Numbered from the stretch's first letter, positions 1 to 5,183 are shown. The stretch: DNA of 5,183 nt from an uncultured Lachnospiraceae bacterium (GCA_910577065.1 CAJTLD010000158.1:1-5183), one strand, 5' to 3'. Notes: generated from the sequence alone by a model not told the origin. Numbers and translations are program-made.

Positions 1-51
1 CAGACAATAAAGGCTGCGGGGGATTTGCAAACATACTTCAGAAAAAGAGGG

Positions 52-72
52 AGCCGGCGCCTGGCGCCGGCT
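52..72. terminator. Perfect GC-rich palindrome, probable intrinsic terminator
   Basis: Two 10-base arms (AGCCGGCGCC at 52-61 and GGCGCCGGCT at 63-72) are exact reverse complements around a single T. As RNA this would be about a 9-bp all-strong stem with a 3-nt loop. Read on the minus strand it is followed by CCCTC and then five T (complement of A42-A46), an interrupted U tract. Read on the plus strand the following bases (ATTCATATG) are a poor U tract. It therefore fits best as a terminator for leftward transcription, perhaps working in both directions. The orientation is inference. Confidence 0.5.
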
Positions 73-112
73 ATTCATATGAAAAAGATTTTATTAAAAG
101 TGAAGCAACTCA

Positions 113-187
113 CTAGTTACCAAATGGATTCTTGTTTTTGTATAATTCAGTATAATCAGCATTTGTGAAGTCAATATTTACATAATA
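113..187 (-). pseudogene. Possible C-terminal remnant of a minus-strand gene
   Basis: The minus-strand frame ending at a TAG (113-115) reads, over its last ~22 residues, VNIDFTNADYTELYKNKNPFGN. This hydrophilic, mixed composition looks more like protein than like random AT-rich DNA. About 40 bp beyond the stop lies the palindrome at 52-72, oriented with its T-rich side downstream of this frame, as expected for a gene end. Further upstream in the same frame (beyond ~187) the translation becomes hydrophobic, AT-driven and unconvincing, and runs through the glf promoter and start. There is no start codon or ribosome site. I do not recognise the family. It may be a decayed gene end or chance. Confidence 0.2.
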
Positions 188-207
188 TGAGGAGTTTATG
201 ATAAAAA

Positions 208-226
208 TGTAAACATTCTGTAAACA
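208..226 (+). promoter_or_regulatory. Direct repeat TGTAAACA x2, 11-bp period
   Basis: TGTAAACA occurs at 208-215 and again at 219-226, with 3 bp (TTC) between copies. This gives an 11-bp repeat period, about one helical turn. The pair ends 35 bp upstream of the -35 hexamer at 262. Tandem half-sites with this period are the usual target arrangement for OmpR/PhoB-class response regulators, so this could be an activator site for the glf operon. The exact repetition and spacing are seen directly. The regulator is unknown and the function is inference. Confidence 0.3.
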
Positions 227-261
227 CAAAAAAGAGTATTTCTTAAAGATAATGAGATTTA

Positions 262-290
262 TTGCATACGATCCCAAAAACAGATATAAT
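262..290 (+). promoter_or_regulatory. Predicted sigma-A-type promoter for glf operon
   Basis: A TTGCAT hexamer (262-267) and a perfect TATAAT (285-290) are separated by 17 bp, the optimal spacing. The -35 matches the consensus only in TTG, so the promoter may depend on an activator. Transcription would begin near 297, giving a leader of about 33 nt that carries the GGAGGAG ribosome site (317-323). It sits immediately upstream of glf in the right orientation. Confidence 0.65.
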
Positions 291-329
291 AAAACAAGTT
301 GCCATATGATGGAATTGGAGGAGAATTGA

Positions 330-1475
330 ATGTATGACAGTGTTATAATAGGTTCGGGCGCTGCAGGCAGTACCGTAGCGCGCAAACTGGCGGAAAGCGG
401 TAAAAATGTATTGGTTTTGGAAAAGCGGCCGCATATCGGCGGGAACTGCTACGACAGGCCGGATGCGTATGGAATCGTGATTCATGAATACGGCCCGCAT
501 ATTTTCCATACCAATGAAGAAGAGGTATTCCGGTTTTTGTCGGAATTTACCGAATGGCGCCTGTTCGGGCATGAAGTAGTCGCAAACGTGCACGGCACGC
601 CGCTCCCGGTACCGTTTAATTTAAATACGCTTCACAAGGTATACGGGAAGGAAAAAGCGGACAGGTTAGAAGCGCTTCTGGTAGATGAATACGGCGCAGG
701 CAGCCGCGTCCCGATTATGGAACTTAAGAAAAACAAAAATCCGGAAATCGAAGCCATTGCGGATTATGTGTATGAAAACATATTTTTACATTATACTATG
801 AAACAATGGGGACAGACGCCTGAAGAAATCGATCCGGAAGTAACGGGGCGCGTTCCGGTCCTGCTTTCTTATGACAACCGCTATTTTCAGGATAAGTACC
901 AGGGAATGCCAAAAGACGGTTATACCGCCATGTTTGAAAAAATGCTGGCGCACCAAAATATCACGGTGGAAACGCATACCGGCTGTAAAGACTGCATGGC
1001 GTTTTTGGAAAACAAGGTATTGTATAAAGGAATCGAATTTACGGGAGACGTCGTATACACCGGTGCGCTGGACGAGTTATTTGACTGTGAATACGGGCGT
1101 TTGCCGTACCGTTCGCTGGATTTTCGGTTTGAGCATTTTGCTCAGGACAGCTTCCAGGGCAGGAGCGTTGTAAATTACACGGTCAGCGAGGATTTTACCC
1201 GGATTACGGAATTTAAATATCTGACCGGGCAGACGGACGCGCATGGTACGACCATCGTAAAAGAATACCCGTTTTCTTATACCGGCGCGGAAGGCGAAAT
1301 TCCCTATTATGCAATATTAAACGATGAAAACCGGGCGCTTTACGAAAAATACAAAGCAAAGCTTGCGCCTTTGAAAAATGTATATTTGCTGGGCAGGCTT
1401 GCAGAATATAAATATTACAATATAGATGCAATTGTAAAAGAGGCTCTTAAGCTTTCGGATACGATAAGGAGATAA
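330..1475 (+). CDS. glf: UDP-galactopyranose mutase
   Basis: This flavoenzyme interconverts UDP-galactopyranose and UDP-galactofuranose, the donor for galactofuranose in bacterial surface glycans. It is cytosolic. The 381-residue product has the usual length of bacterial UGM. Visible features are an N-terminal FAD Rossmann motif (IIGSGAAGSTVA, residues 6-17), the acidic end of the second strand (LEKR, 30-33), HIGGN (35-39), the family GPHIFHT motif (55-61), KQWG with Trp160, Arg174 in GRVPV, YDNRYF with Tyr185, YQGMPKDGYTAMFE (190-203), TRITE with Arg291, and the C-terminal GRLAEYKYYNID (355-366). Trp160, Arg174 and Tyr185 match the K. pneumoniae enzyme numbering as I recall it. The start is set by GGAGGAG at 317-323, six bases before the ATG, and the FAD motif begins almost at once. 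The next gene starts 2 nt after the stop, so the two are co-transcribed. No damage is seen. Confidence 0.96.
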   Translation: MYDSVIIGSGAAGSTVARKLAESGKNVLVLEKRPHIGGNCYDRPDAYGIVIHEYGPHIFHTNEEEVFRFLSEFTEWRLFGHEVVANVHGTPLPVPFNLNTLHKVYGKEKADRLEALLVDEYGAGSRVPIMELKKNKNPEIEAIADYVYENIFLHYTMKQWGQTPEEIDPEVTGRVPVLLSYDNRYFQDKYQGMPKDGYTAMFEKMLAHQNITVETHTGCKDCMAFLENKVLYKGIEFTGDVVYTGALDELFDCEYGRLPYRSLDFRFEHFAQDSFQGRSVVNYTVSEDFTRITEFKYLTGQTDAHGTTIVKEYPFSYTGAEGEIPYYAILNDENRALYEKYKAKLAPLKNVYLLGRLAEYKYYNIDAIVKEALKLSDTIRR

Positions 1476-1477
1476 AC

Positions 1478-2494
1478 ATGAAATTATTGTCGATAGCGAT
1501 TCCCTGCTATAATTCGCAGGATTATATGGAAAACTGTATCAAATCCCTGCTCCCCGGCGGGGAAGATGTGGAAATATTGGTGGTAGACGACGGCTCAAAG
1601 GATATGACGCCGGAAATTGCGGATGCCTACGAGAAAAAATACCCGGGTATTGTGCGCGCCATCCACCAGGAAAACGGCGGCCACGGCGCAGCCGTCAACG
1701 CCGGGCTGAAAAATGCAAAAGGCCTGTATTTTAAAGTTGTGGACAGCGACGACTGGGTAGACGCGGACAGCTACCAGGTCATTCTTGCAAAGTTAAGGGA
1801 ACTTGTGGGCGGCCGGGAAATGCTCGATATGATGATCAGCAATTTTGTATACGAAAAAGAAGGCGCAAAGCATAAACGGGTCATGCGTTATGCTTCCGTG
1901 CTCCCGCAGGGGCGCGTGTTTGGCTGGGAAGAAGTGAAGCGGTTCCGCAAAGGCCAGTATATCCTGATGCACTCTGTGATTTACCGGACGCAGCTGCTTA
2001 GGGACTGTGGGCTGGAACTGCCGCGCCATACGTTTTATGTGGATAACCTGTTTGTATACCAGCCGCTGCCGCAGGTAAAATATATGTATTACCTGGATGT
2101 GGATTTTTACCGGTATTTTATCGGACGGGACGACCAGTCGGTGAACGAAAAAGTGATGATTGGAAGGATCGACCAGCAGATCAAAGTGAATAAAATTATG
2201 GTGGATTCGTATGATCTTTGGAAAATCCCAAACCGCAAGCTCAGACATTATATGTTTAATTACCTGGAGATCATTACGGTGATTTCCACAGTGATGTTAA
2301 TCCGTTCCGGGACGGCGGAAAATTTAGAGAAAAAAAGGGAACTTTGGCGTTATATCAAGCAGCAGGATATCCGGCTGTTCCACAGGCTTAGGTCAGGGAT
2401 TATGGGCAATACAATGAACCTGCCGGGCAGAAGCGGACGTAAGATTTCAATCGCGGCGTATAAAATATCGCAGAAAGTGGTTGGCTTCAATTAA
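1478..2494 (+). CDS. Family 2 glycosyltransferase
   Basis: This is a predicted GT-A fold glycosyltransferase that moves a sugar from a nucleotide-sugar donor onto a growing glycan at the cytoplasmic membrane face. The N-terminal catalytic domain is clear: LSIAIPCYNSQDYMENCIKS (4-23), the nucleotide-binding VVDDGS (35-40), QENGGHGAAVNAGL (64-77) and the metal-binding DSDDW (89-93). A later segment, FYVDNLFVYQPLP (186-198), sits where GT2 enzymes keep their acceptor or base region. A hydrophobic stretch (262-275) and a basic, amphipathic C terminus may touch the membrane, but there is no clear transmembrane helix and no signal peptide. Its AAGGAG ribosome site (1466-1471) lies within the end of glf, and the ATG follows the glf stop by 2 nt. 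Pairing with glf suggests a galactofuranosyl- or related polysaccharide transferase. Donor and acceptor cannot be read from the sequence. Confidence 0.9.
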   Translation: MKLLSIAIPCYNSQDYMENCIKSLLPGGEDVEILVVDDGSKDMTPEIADAYEKKYPGIVRAIHQENGGHGAAVNAGLKNAKGLYFKVVDSDDWVDADSYQVILAKLRELVGGREMLDMMISNFVYEKEGAKHKRVMRYASVLPQGRVFGWEEVKRFRKGQYILMHSVIYRTQLLRDCGLELPRHTFYVDNLFVYQPLPQVKYMYYLDVDFYRYFIGRDDQSVNEKVMIGRIDQQIKVNKIMVDSYDLWKIPNRKLRHYMFNYLEIITVISTVMLIRSGTAENLEKKRELWRYIKQQDIRLFHRLRSGIMGNTMNLPGRSGRKISIAAYKISQKVVGFN

Positions 2495-2543
2495 AATTAT
2501 GAAATGCTTTTTTTGTAACAGTGAAGCCGGAAGGCCGAACTGT

Positions 2544-2576
2544 GTTACTGTTCACACCCATGGTGTTCACAGTAAC
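2544..2576 (+). repeat. Imperfect inverted repeat, first local hairpin of the element
   Basis: The arms 2544-2558 and 2562-2576 pair at 13 of 15 positions around a CAT loop, with a two-base mismatch (TC opposite TC, 2552-2553 and 2567-2568) in the middle. The GTTACTG side can alternatively pair with 2676-2687 as a perfect 12-mer, so this local hairpin competes with the long-range stem. Confidence 0.6.
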
Positions 2577-2621
2577 GAATCCGGCCTATTTAAAGTTGCC
2601 TTACGGCAAGAGGCCGGATTC
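2577..2621 (+). repeat. Perfect 11-bp inverted repeat with nested inner stem
   Basis: GAATCCGGCCT (2577-2587) and AGGCCGGATTC (2611-2621) are exact reverse complements. Between them TTGCC (2596-2600) and GGCAA (2605-2609) form a second 5-bp stem with a TTAC loop. The result is a two-tier hairpin with an asymmetric internal loop. It has no T tract and is not a terminator by itself. Confidence 0.75.
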
Positions 2622-2641
2622 TGGCCCCATTATTGTATTGG

Positions 2642-2674
2642 CCTGTGGCCGTGCAGCGCAGTGCACGGCCCAGG
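2642..2674 (+). repeat. GC-rich inverted repeat
   Basis: GGCCGTGCA (2647-2655) pairs exactly with TGCACGGCC (2662-2670) around a GCGCAG loop. Outer CCTG (2642-2645) pairs with CAGG (2671-2674), leaving a single bulged T at 2646. The 13-bp stem is the most stable-looking one in the element. Confidence 0.75.
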
Positions 2675-2678
2675 AGTG

Positions 2679-2705
2679 AACAGTAACCGAACTGTTACTT
2701 TTTTT
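2679..2705 (+). terminator. Likely transcription end of the glf-glycosyltransferase operon
   Basis: AGTAAC (2682-2687) pairs with GTTACT (2694-2699) around a 6-nt loop. The alternative register AACAGT (2679-2684) with ACTGTT (2691-2696) is also possible. A run of seven T (2699-2705) follows at once. The local stem is short and AT-rich, so alone it would be weak. The same T run also follows the long-range stems that close the whole 2515-2698 element, which could strengthen it. Its place, about 200 bp past the glycosyltransferase stop and before the gap promoter, fits an operon end. Confidence 0.5.
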
Positions 2706-2725
2706 GAAATATTCGGAGGAAGGGC

Positions 2726-2754
2726 TTGTTTTTTTAGAAAAAATTGGTTAAAAT
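2726..2754 (+). promoter_or_regulatory. Predicted sigma-A-type promoter for gap
   Basis: TTGTTT (2726-2731) and TAAAAT (2749-2754) are 17 bp apart, with an AT-rich spacer of T and A runs. The start point would be near 2761, giving a leader of about 55 nt containing AGGAGGA (2801-2807). An inverted pair GGGCTT (2722-2727) / AAGCCC (2773-2778) brackets the promoter and could be an operator or a chance match. A second TATAAT at 2790-2795 has no suitable -35 and would start transcription inside the ribosome site, so it is disfavoured. Confidence 0.55.
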
Positions 2755-2815
2755 AGAAACAGATCGGGTGATAAGCCCCAATTATAAATTATAATATTCT
2801 AGGAGGAATAAAGAC

Positions 2816-3832
2816 ATGGCAGTAAGAGTAGCAATTAATGGTTTTGGCCGTATCGGCCGTCTGGCTTTCCGTCAGATGTTTGGAGCAGAAGGTTATGAAG
2901 TAGTGGCAATCAACGATTTAACAAGCCCGAAGATGTTGGCTCACTTGTTAAAATACGATTCTTCCCAGGGCAAATACGAACTGGCTGACAAGGTAACCGC
3001 AGGGGAAGATTCCATCACCGTTGACGGCAAAGAAATCAAAATCTACGCATTCCCGGATGCCAACAACTGCCCATGGGGCGACTTAAAGGTTGACGTTGTA
3101 TTAGAGTGCTCCGGCTTCTACACAAGCAAAGAAAAGGCTCAGGCCCATATCAATGCCGGCGCCCGCAAAGTCGTTATTTCCGCTCCGGCTGGAAACGATC
3201 TTCCGACTATCGTATTCAACACCAACCATGAGACGCTGAAAGCAGAAGATACCATCATTTCCGCAGCTTCCTGCACCACAAACTGCTTGGCTCCTATGGC
3301 TGACGCATTGAACAAATATGCACCGATCCAGTCCGGTATCATGGTGACCATCCACGCTTACACAGGCGATCAGATGACCCTTGACGGACCGCAGAGAAAA
3401 GGCGACTTAAGAAGATCCCGTGCAGCAGCGGTAAATATCGTTCCGAACAGCACAGGCGCTGCAAAAGCAATCGGGCTTGTTATTCCGGAACTCAACGGCA
3501 AGTTAATCGGTTCCGCACAGCGTGTGCCGACTCCGACAGGCTCTACCACGATCTTAACGGCAGTTGTAAACAAAGCCGACGTTACGGTAGAAGGCATCAA
3601 CGCAGCTATGAAAGCAGCTGCAAACGAGTCCTTCGGCTACAATGAAGACGAAATTGTTTCTTCCGATATCGTTGGAATGAAATACGGTTCTTTATTTGAC
3701 GCTACACAGACAATGGTAAGCAAAGTTTCGGATGATCTGTATGAAGTTCAGGTTATTTCATGGTATGACAATGAAAACAGCTATACATCCCAGATGGTTC
3801 GTACAATCAAATACTTCTCAGAGTTAGCATAA
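2816..3832 (+). CDS. gap: Glyceraldehyde-3-phosphate dehydrogenase, type I
   Basis: This cytosolic glycolytic enzyme oxidises glyceraldehyde-3-phosphate with NAD+ and phosphate to 1,3-bisphosphoglycerate, acting as a tetramer. The 338-residue product has the family length. Visible features are the N-terminal NAD-binding NGFGRIGR (8-15), Asp34 in AINDL as expected for NAD rather than NADP preference, the catalytic motif SAASCTTNCLAP (149-160) with Cys153, its partner His180 in TIHAYTGDQ, the phosphate-site segment PNSTGAAKAIG (210-220), GSAQRVPTPTGS (232-243) and WYDNENSY (316-323). The start is supported by AGGAGGA at 2801-2807 and by homology beginning at residue 3. It has its own promoter upstream. 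pgk, the next enzyme of the pathway, follows 196 bp downstream behind a terminator-like hairpin. All catalytic residues are present. Confidence 0.98.
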   Translation: MAVRVAINGFGRIGRLAFRQMFGAEGYEVVAINDLTSPKMLAHLLKYDSSQGKYELADKVTAGEDSITVDGKEIKIYAFPDANNCPWGDLKVDVVLECSGFYTSKEKAQAHINAGARKVVISAPAGNDLPTIVFNTNHETLKAEDTIISAASCTTNCLAPMADALNKYAPIQSGIMVTIHAYTGDQMTLDGPQRKGDLRRSRAAAVNIVPNSTGAAKAIGLVIPELNGKLIGSAQRVPTPTGSTTILTAVVNKADVTVEGINAAMKAAANESFGYNEDEIVSSDIVGMKYGSLFDATQTMVSKVSDDLYEVQVISWYDNENSYTSQMVRTIKYFSELA

Positions 3833-3844
3833 TCTCTGTGATTC

Positions 3845-3892
3845 TGCGCACGGCAGACTACTTTTTCAAGCGAAAGGCTGCCAGAGTGTGCA
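3845..3892 (+). repeat. Two-tier hairpin just after gap
   Basis: TGCGCAC (3845-3851) pairs with GTGTGCA (3886-3892) with one G-U. GGCAG (3852-3856) continues the stem with CTGCC (3878-3882) across an AGA bulge (3883-3885). An inner TTTC (3864-3867) can pair with GAAA (3872-3875). The hairpin begins 12 nt after the gap stop codon and has no T tract, so it may be an mRNA-stabilising or processing structure rather than a terminator. Confidence 0.55.
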
Positions 3893-3900
3893 AATAGTTA

Positions 3901-3933
3901 CCGAAAGGGGAAGCGCAAAGCGTCCCCTTTTGG
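3901..3933 (+). repeat. Strong second hairpin in the gap-pgk spacer
   Basis: CCGAAAGGGGA (3901-3911) pairs with TCCCCTTTTGG (3923-3933), with one G-U. An inner CGC (3914-3916) pairs with GCG (3920-3922) around AAA, with AG (3912-3913) bulged. The stem is long, but it is not followed by a T run, so it is not a classical terminator. Confidence 0.65.
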
Positions 3934-3947
3934 TGAAGGCTCACAAA

Positions 3948-3979
3948 GGGTCCGGTCTGAAAGGACCGGATCTTTTTTT
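3948..3979 (+). terminator. Intrinsic terminator between gap and pgk
   Basis: TCCGGTC (3951-3957) pairs exactly with GACCGGA (3964-3970) around a TGAAAG loop. GGG (3948-3950) extends the stem by G-U, G-C and G-U pairs with TCT (3971-3973). Seven T (3973-3979) follow. This is a textbook rho-independent terminator shape. It lies 50 nt before the pgk start and would end or attenuate transcripts from the gap promoter. Confidence 0.8.
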
Positions 3980-4028
3980 CTGTTCCATTTATTGTTAGTT
4001 ATCAGATATCACAAGGAGGACATAACCC

Positions 4029-5183
4029 ATGTCATTAAACAAAAAGTCGGTAGACGACATTAACGTAGCAGGCAAACGCGTTCTGGTAAGGTGCGATTTC
4101 AACGTGCCGTTAAAGGAAGGCAAAATCACAGACGAAACCCGTATCAAAGCGGCATTGCCGACCATCCAGAAATTGATCGGCGACGGCGGCAAGGTAATCC
4201 TTTGTTCCCACCTGGGCAAAGTAAAGAACGGCCCGAATGAAGGCGAATCTTTAGCCCCGGTTGCGGCAAGGCTTACCGAGAAGCTGGGTAAGGAAGTCGT
4301 ATTCGTATCCGATTACAACGTAACGGGCGAAGCGGCGACGAAAGCAGTTGCCGATATGAAAGACGGCGACGTTGTGCTTTTGCAGAATACCCGTTTCCGC
4401 GGCGCGGAAGAGACCAAAAACGGCGAAGCATTCAGCCAGGAATTAGCGGATCTGGCGGACGTATACGTATGCGACGCATTCGGTTCTTCCCACAGGGCGC
4501 ACGCTTCCGTTGCAGGCGTTACCAAATGCATTACCGCAAAGGGCGGGGAAAATGCGGTCGGCTATCTGATGCAGAAAGAAATTGATTTCCTCGGCAACGC
4601 CGTAGAGAATCCGGTAAGGCCGTTCGTAGCCATCTTAGGCGGCGCGAAAGTAGCGGACAAATTAAACGTAATTTCCAACCTGCTGGAAAAATGCGACACT
4701 TTGATTATCGGCGGCGGTATGGCATATACCTTCTTAAAAGCGAAAGGCTATGAAATCGGCAATTCCTTAGTAGACGACAGCAAGATCGACTACTGCAAGG
4801 AAATGATTGAGAAAGCAGAAAAGCTCGGCAAGAAGCTGCTGCTTCCGGTAGACTCCGTAACCGTAGCCGCTTTCCCGAACCCGATTGACGCTAAAATAGA
4901 AGTGGAAGTTTGTGCAGTAGAAGATATGCCGGCCGACAGGGAAGGCTGCGATATCGGGCCAAAGACACAGGAAATGTACGCTGAAGCCGTGAAGACAGCG
5001 AAAACCGTTGTATGGAACGGGCCAATGGGCGTATTTGAGAACCCGATCCTGGCAGAAGGCACGATTGCCGTAGCAAAAGCGCTTGCAGAAACAGACGCAA
5101 CGACGATTATCGGCGGCGGCGATTCCGCAGCGGCAGTCAACCAGCTTGGTTTCGGCGATAAGATGAGCCATATTTCCACAGGC
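4029..5183 (+). CDS. pgk: Phosphoglycerate kinase, 3' end outside window
   Basis: This cytosolic enzyme transfers phosphate from 1,3-bisphosphoglycerate to ADP, giving 3-phosphoglycerate and ATP, directly after the GAPDH step. The frame is open for 385 codons to the last base with no stop. The family is about 390-400 residues, so roughly 10-20 residues are missing. Visible features are the PGK signature RVLVRCDFNVP (17-27), Arg38 in DETRIKAALP, SHLGK (60-64), NTRF with Arg122, DAFGSSHRAHAS (149-160) with Arg156, LGGAKVADK (203-211) with the nucleotide-site Lys207 and Lys211, WNGPMGVFE (329-337) and GGGDSAAAV (362-370). The start is supported by AAGGAGG (4013-4019), nine bases before the ATG. 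No convincing promoter is seen between the terminator and this start, so expression probably depends partly on readthrough from gap. Confidence 0.97.
   Translation, partial: MSLNKKSVDDINVAGKRVLVRCDFNVPLKEGKITDETRIKAALPTIQKLIGDGGKVILCSHLGKVKNGPNEGESLAPVAARLTEKLGKEVVFVSDYNVTGEAATKAVADMKDGDVVLLQNTRFRGAEETKNGEAFSQELADLADVYVCDAFGSSHRAHASVAGVTKCITAKGGENAVGYLMQKEIDFLGNAVENPVRPFVAILGGAKVADKLNVISNLLEKCDTLIIGGGMAYTFLKAKGYEIGNSLVDDSKIDYCKEMIEKAEKLGKKLLLPVDSVTVAAFPNPIDAKIEVEVCAVEDMPADREGCDIGPKTQEMYAEAVKTAKTVVWNGPMGVFENPILAEGTIAVAKALAETDATTIIGGGDSAAAVNQLGFGDKMSHISTG

Larger units (their letters stand above)
1..329. other. AT-rich intergenic region upstream of glf
   Basis: No convincing complete gene is present. 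The first ~50 bases are of mixed composition and may be the downstream flank of a gene outside the window. From about 113 to 300 the sequence is visibly AT-rich. The supportable items are a GC palindrome at 52-72, a possible minus-strand coding tail ending at 113, an 11-bp-period direct repeat at 208-226 and a promoter at 262-290, each listed separately. The + strand frame open from base 1 to a TGA at 166-168 runs through the palindrome and AT-rich DNA and has no family resemblance, so it is not called. Confidence 0.7.
2508..2705. repeat. Palindrome-rich, MITE-like structured element
   Basis: A segment of about 184 bp (2515-2698) begins GTAACAGT (2515-2522) and ends ACTGTTAC (2691-2698), exact inverted repeats. 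A T7 run abuts each end (2508-2514 and 2699-2705), which could be a duplicated target. Inside, GTTACTGTTCAC (2544-2555) is a perfect 12-base inverted match to GTGAACAGTAAC (2676-2687), and two strong hairpins lie between (2577-2621 and 2642-2674). CCGAACTGT occurs directly repeated at 2535-2543 and 2687-2695. The nested design suggests a small non-autonomous mobile or dispersed repeat, or a complex RNA 3' end. The + frame across it (2481-2756) is Cys/His/Gly-rich translation of hairpins with no ribosome site, so it is not a gene. The repeats are seen directly; mobility is inference. Confidence 0.6.

Noticed and set aside
141..160. Two TATAAT hexamers in tandem (141-146, 151-156)
   Set aside because: The best partner -35 (TTACCA, 18 bp before the first) would make a promoter about 185 bp upstream of glf, inside the possible minus-strand tail. 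AT-rich DNA makes such matches common, and the promoter at 262-290 is better placed.
198..212. Tiny reading frame MIKM with GAGGAG upstream, a possible leader peptide
   Set aside because: It has four codons, it lies upstream of the predicted glf promoter, and it has no attenuator-like structure linked to it.
1793..2248. Long antisense frames within the glycosyltransferase, glf, gap and pgk genes
   Set aside because: Each lies opposite a well-supported gene and shows no recognisable motifs. They are products of codon bias on the coding strand.
2481..2756. Open + strand frame of 91 codons overlapping the end of the glycosyltransferase gene
   Set aside because: It has no ribosome site, it translates hairpin arms into Cys/His/Gly-rich sequence with no family resemblance, and it spans a terminator and part of the gap promoter.
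2790..2795. TATAAT close to the gap start as an alternative promoter
   Set aside because: There is no -35 at 16-18 bp, and transcription would start within the AGGAGG ribosome site.
3149..3160. GAPDH active-site motif reads SAASCTTNC rather than the common SNASCTTNC
   Set aside because: The catalytic Cys153 and His180 are intact and, as far as I recall, this variation occurs in clostridial GAPDHs, so it is not evidence of altered function.
4767..5179. Two overlapping antisense frames of about 130 codons opposite pgk
   Set aside because: The plus-strand frame here encodes intact PGK motifs (WNGPMGVFE, GGGDSAAAV). The antisense translations are shadows.

Overview
The window looks like chromosomal DNA from a low-to-mid GC member of the Clostridia, most likely Lachnospiraceae. 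This rests on the strong AGGAGG-type ribosome sites, sigma-A-like promoters with AT-rich spacers, T-tailed hairpins, and the sequences of the glycolytic proteins. The genus cannot be fixed by reading alone. All four clear genes lie on the + strand.

Layout: (1) 1-329 is an AT-rich intergenic region. It holds a perfect GC-rich palindrome (52-72), a possible minus-strand C-terminal coding remnant (113-187), an 11-bp-period direct repeat (208-226) and a good promoter (262-290). (2) 330-2494 is a tight two-gene unit: glf (UDP-galactopyranose mutase) followed 2 nt later by a family 2 glycosyltransferase. Together they suggest making UDP-galactofuranose and building it, or a related sugar, into a surface polysaccharide. 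(3) 2495-2815 carries no gene. It contains a palindrome-rich element of about 184 bp (2515-2698), bounded by 8-bp inverted termini and flanked on both sides by T7 runs, and then a promoter for the next gene. (4) 2816-3832 is gap (glyceraldehyde-3-phosphate dehydrogenase). (5) 3833-4028 is a structured spacer with three hairpins; the last is a classical intrinsic terminator. (6) 4029-5183 is pgk (phosphoglycerate kinase), cut by the window end after 385 codons.

gap and pgk catalyse consecutive steps of lower glycolysis: GAPDH makes 1,3-bisphosphoglycerate and PGK uses it to make ATP. The terminator between them, with no clear promoter after it, suggests that pgk is expressed partly by readthrough. 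The window therefore joins a cell-surface glycan pair to a housekeeping glycolysis cluster.

No new multi-gene system is visible. The most interesting object is the 184-bp palindromic element between the two transcription units, which looks like a MITE-like or dispersed structured repeat that may double as the terminator of the glycan operon. Next are the structured gap-pgk spacer and the spaced direct repeat upstream of glf.
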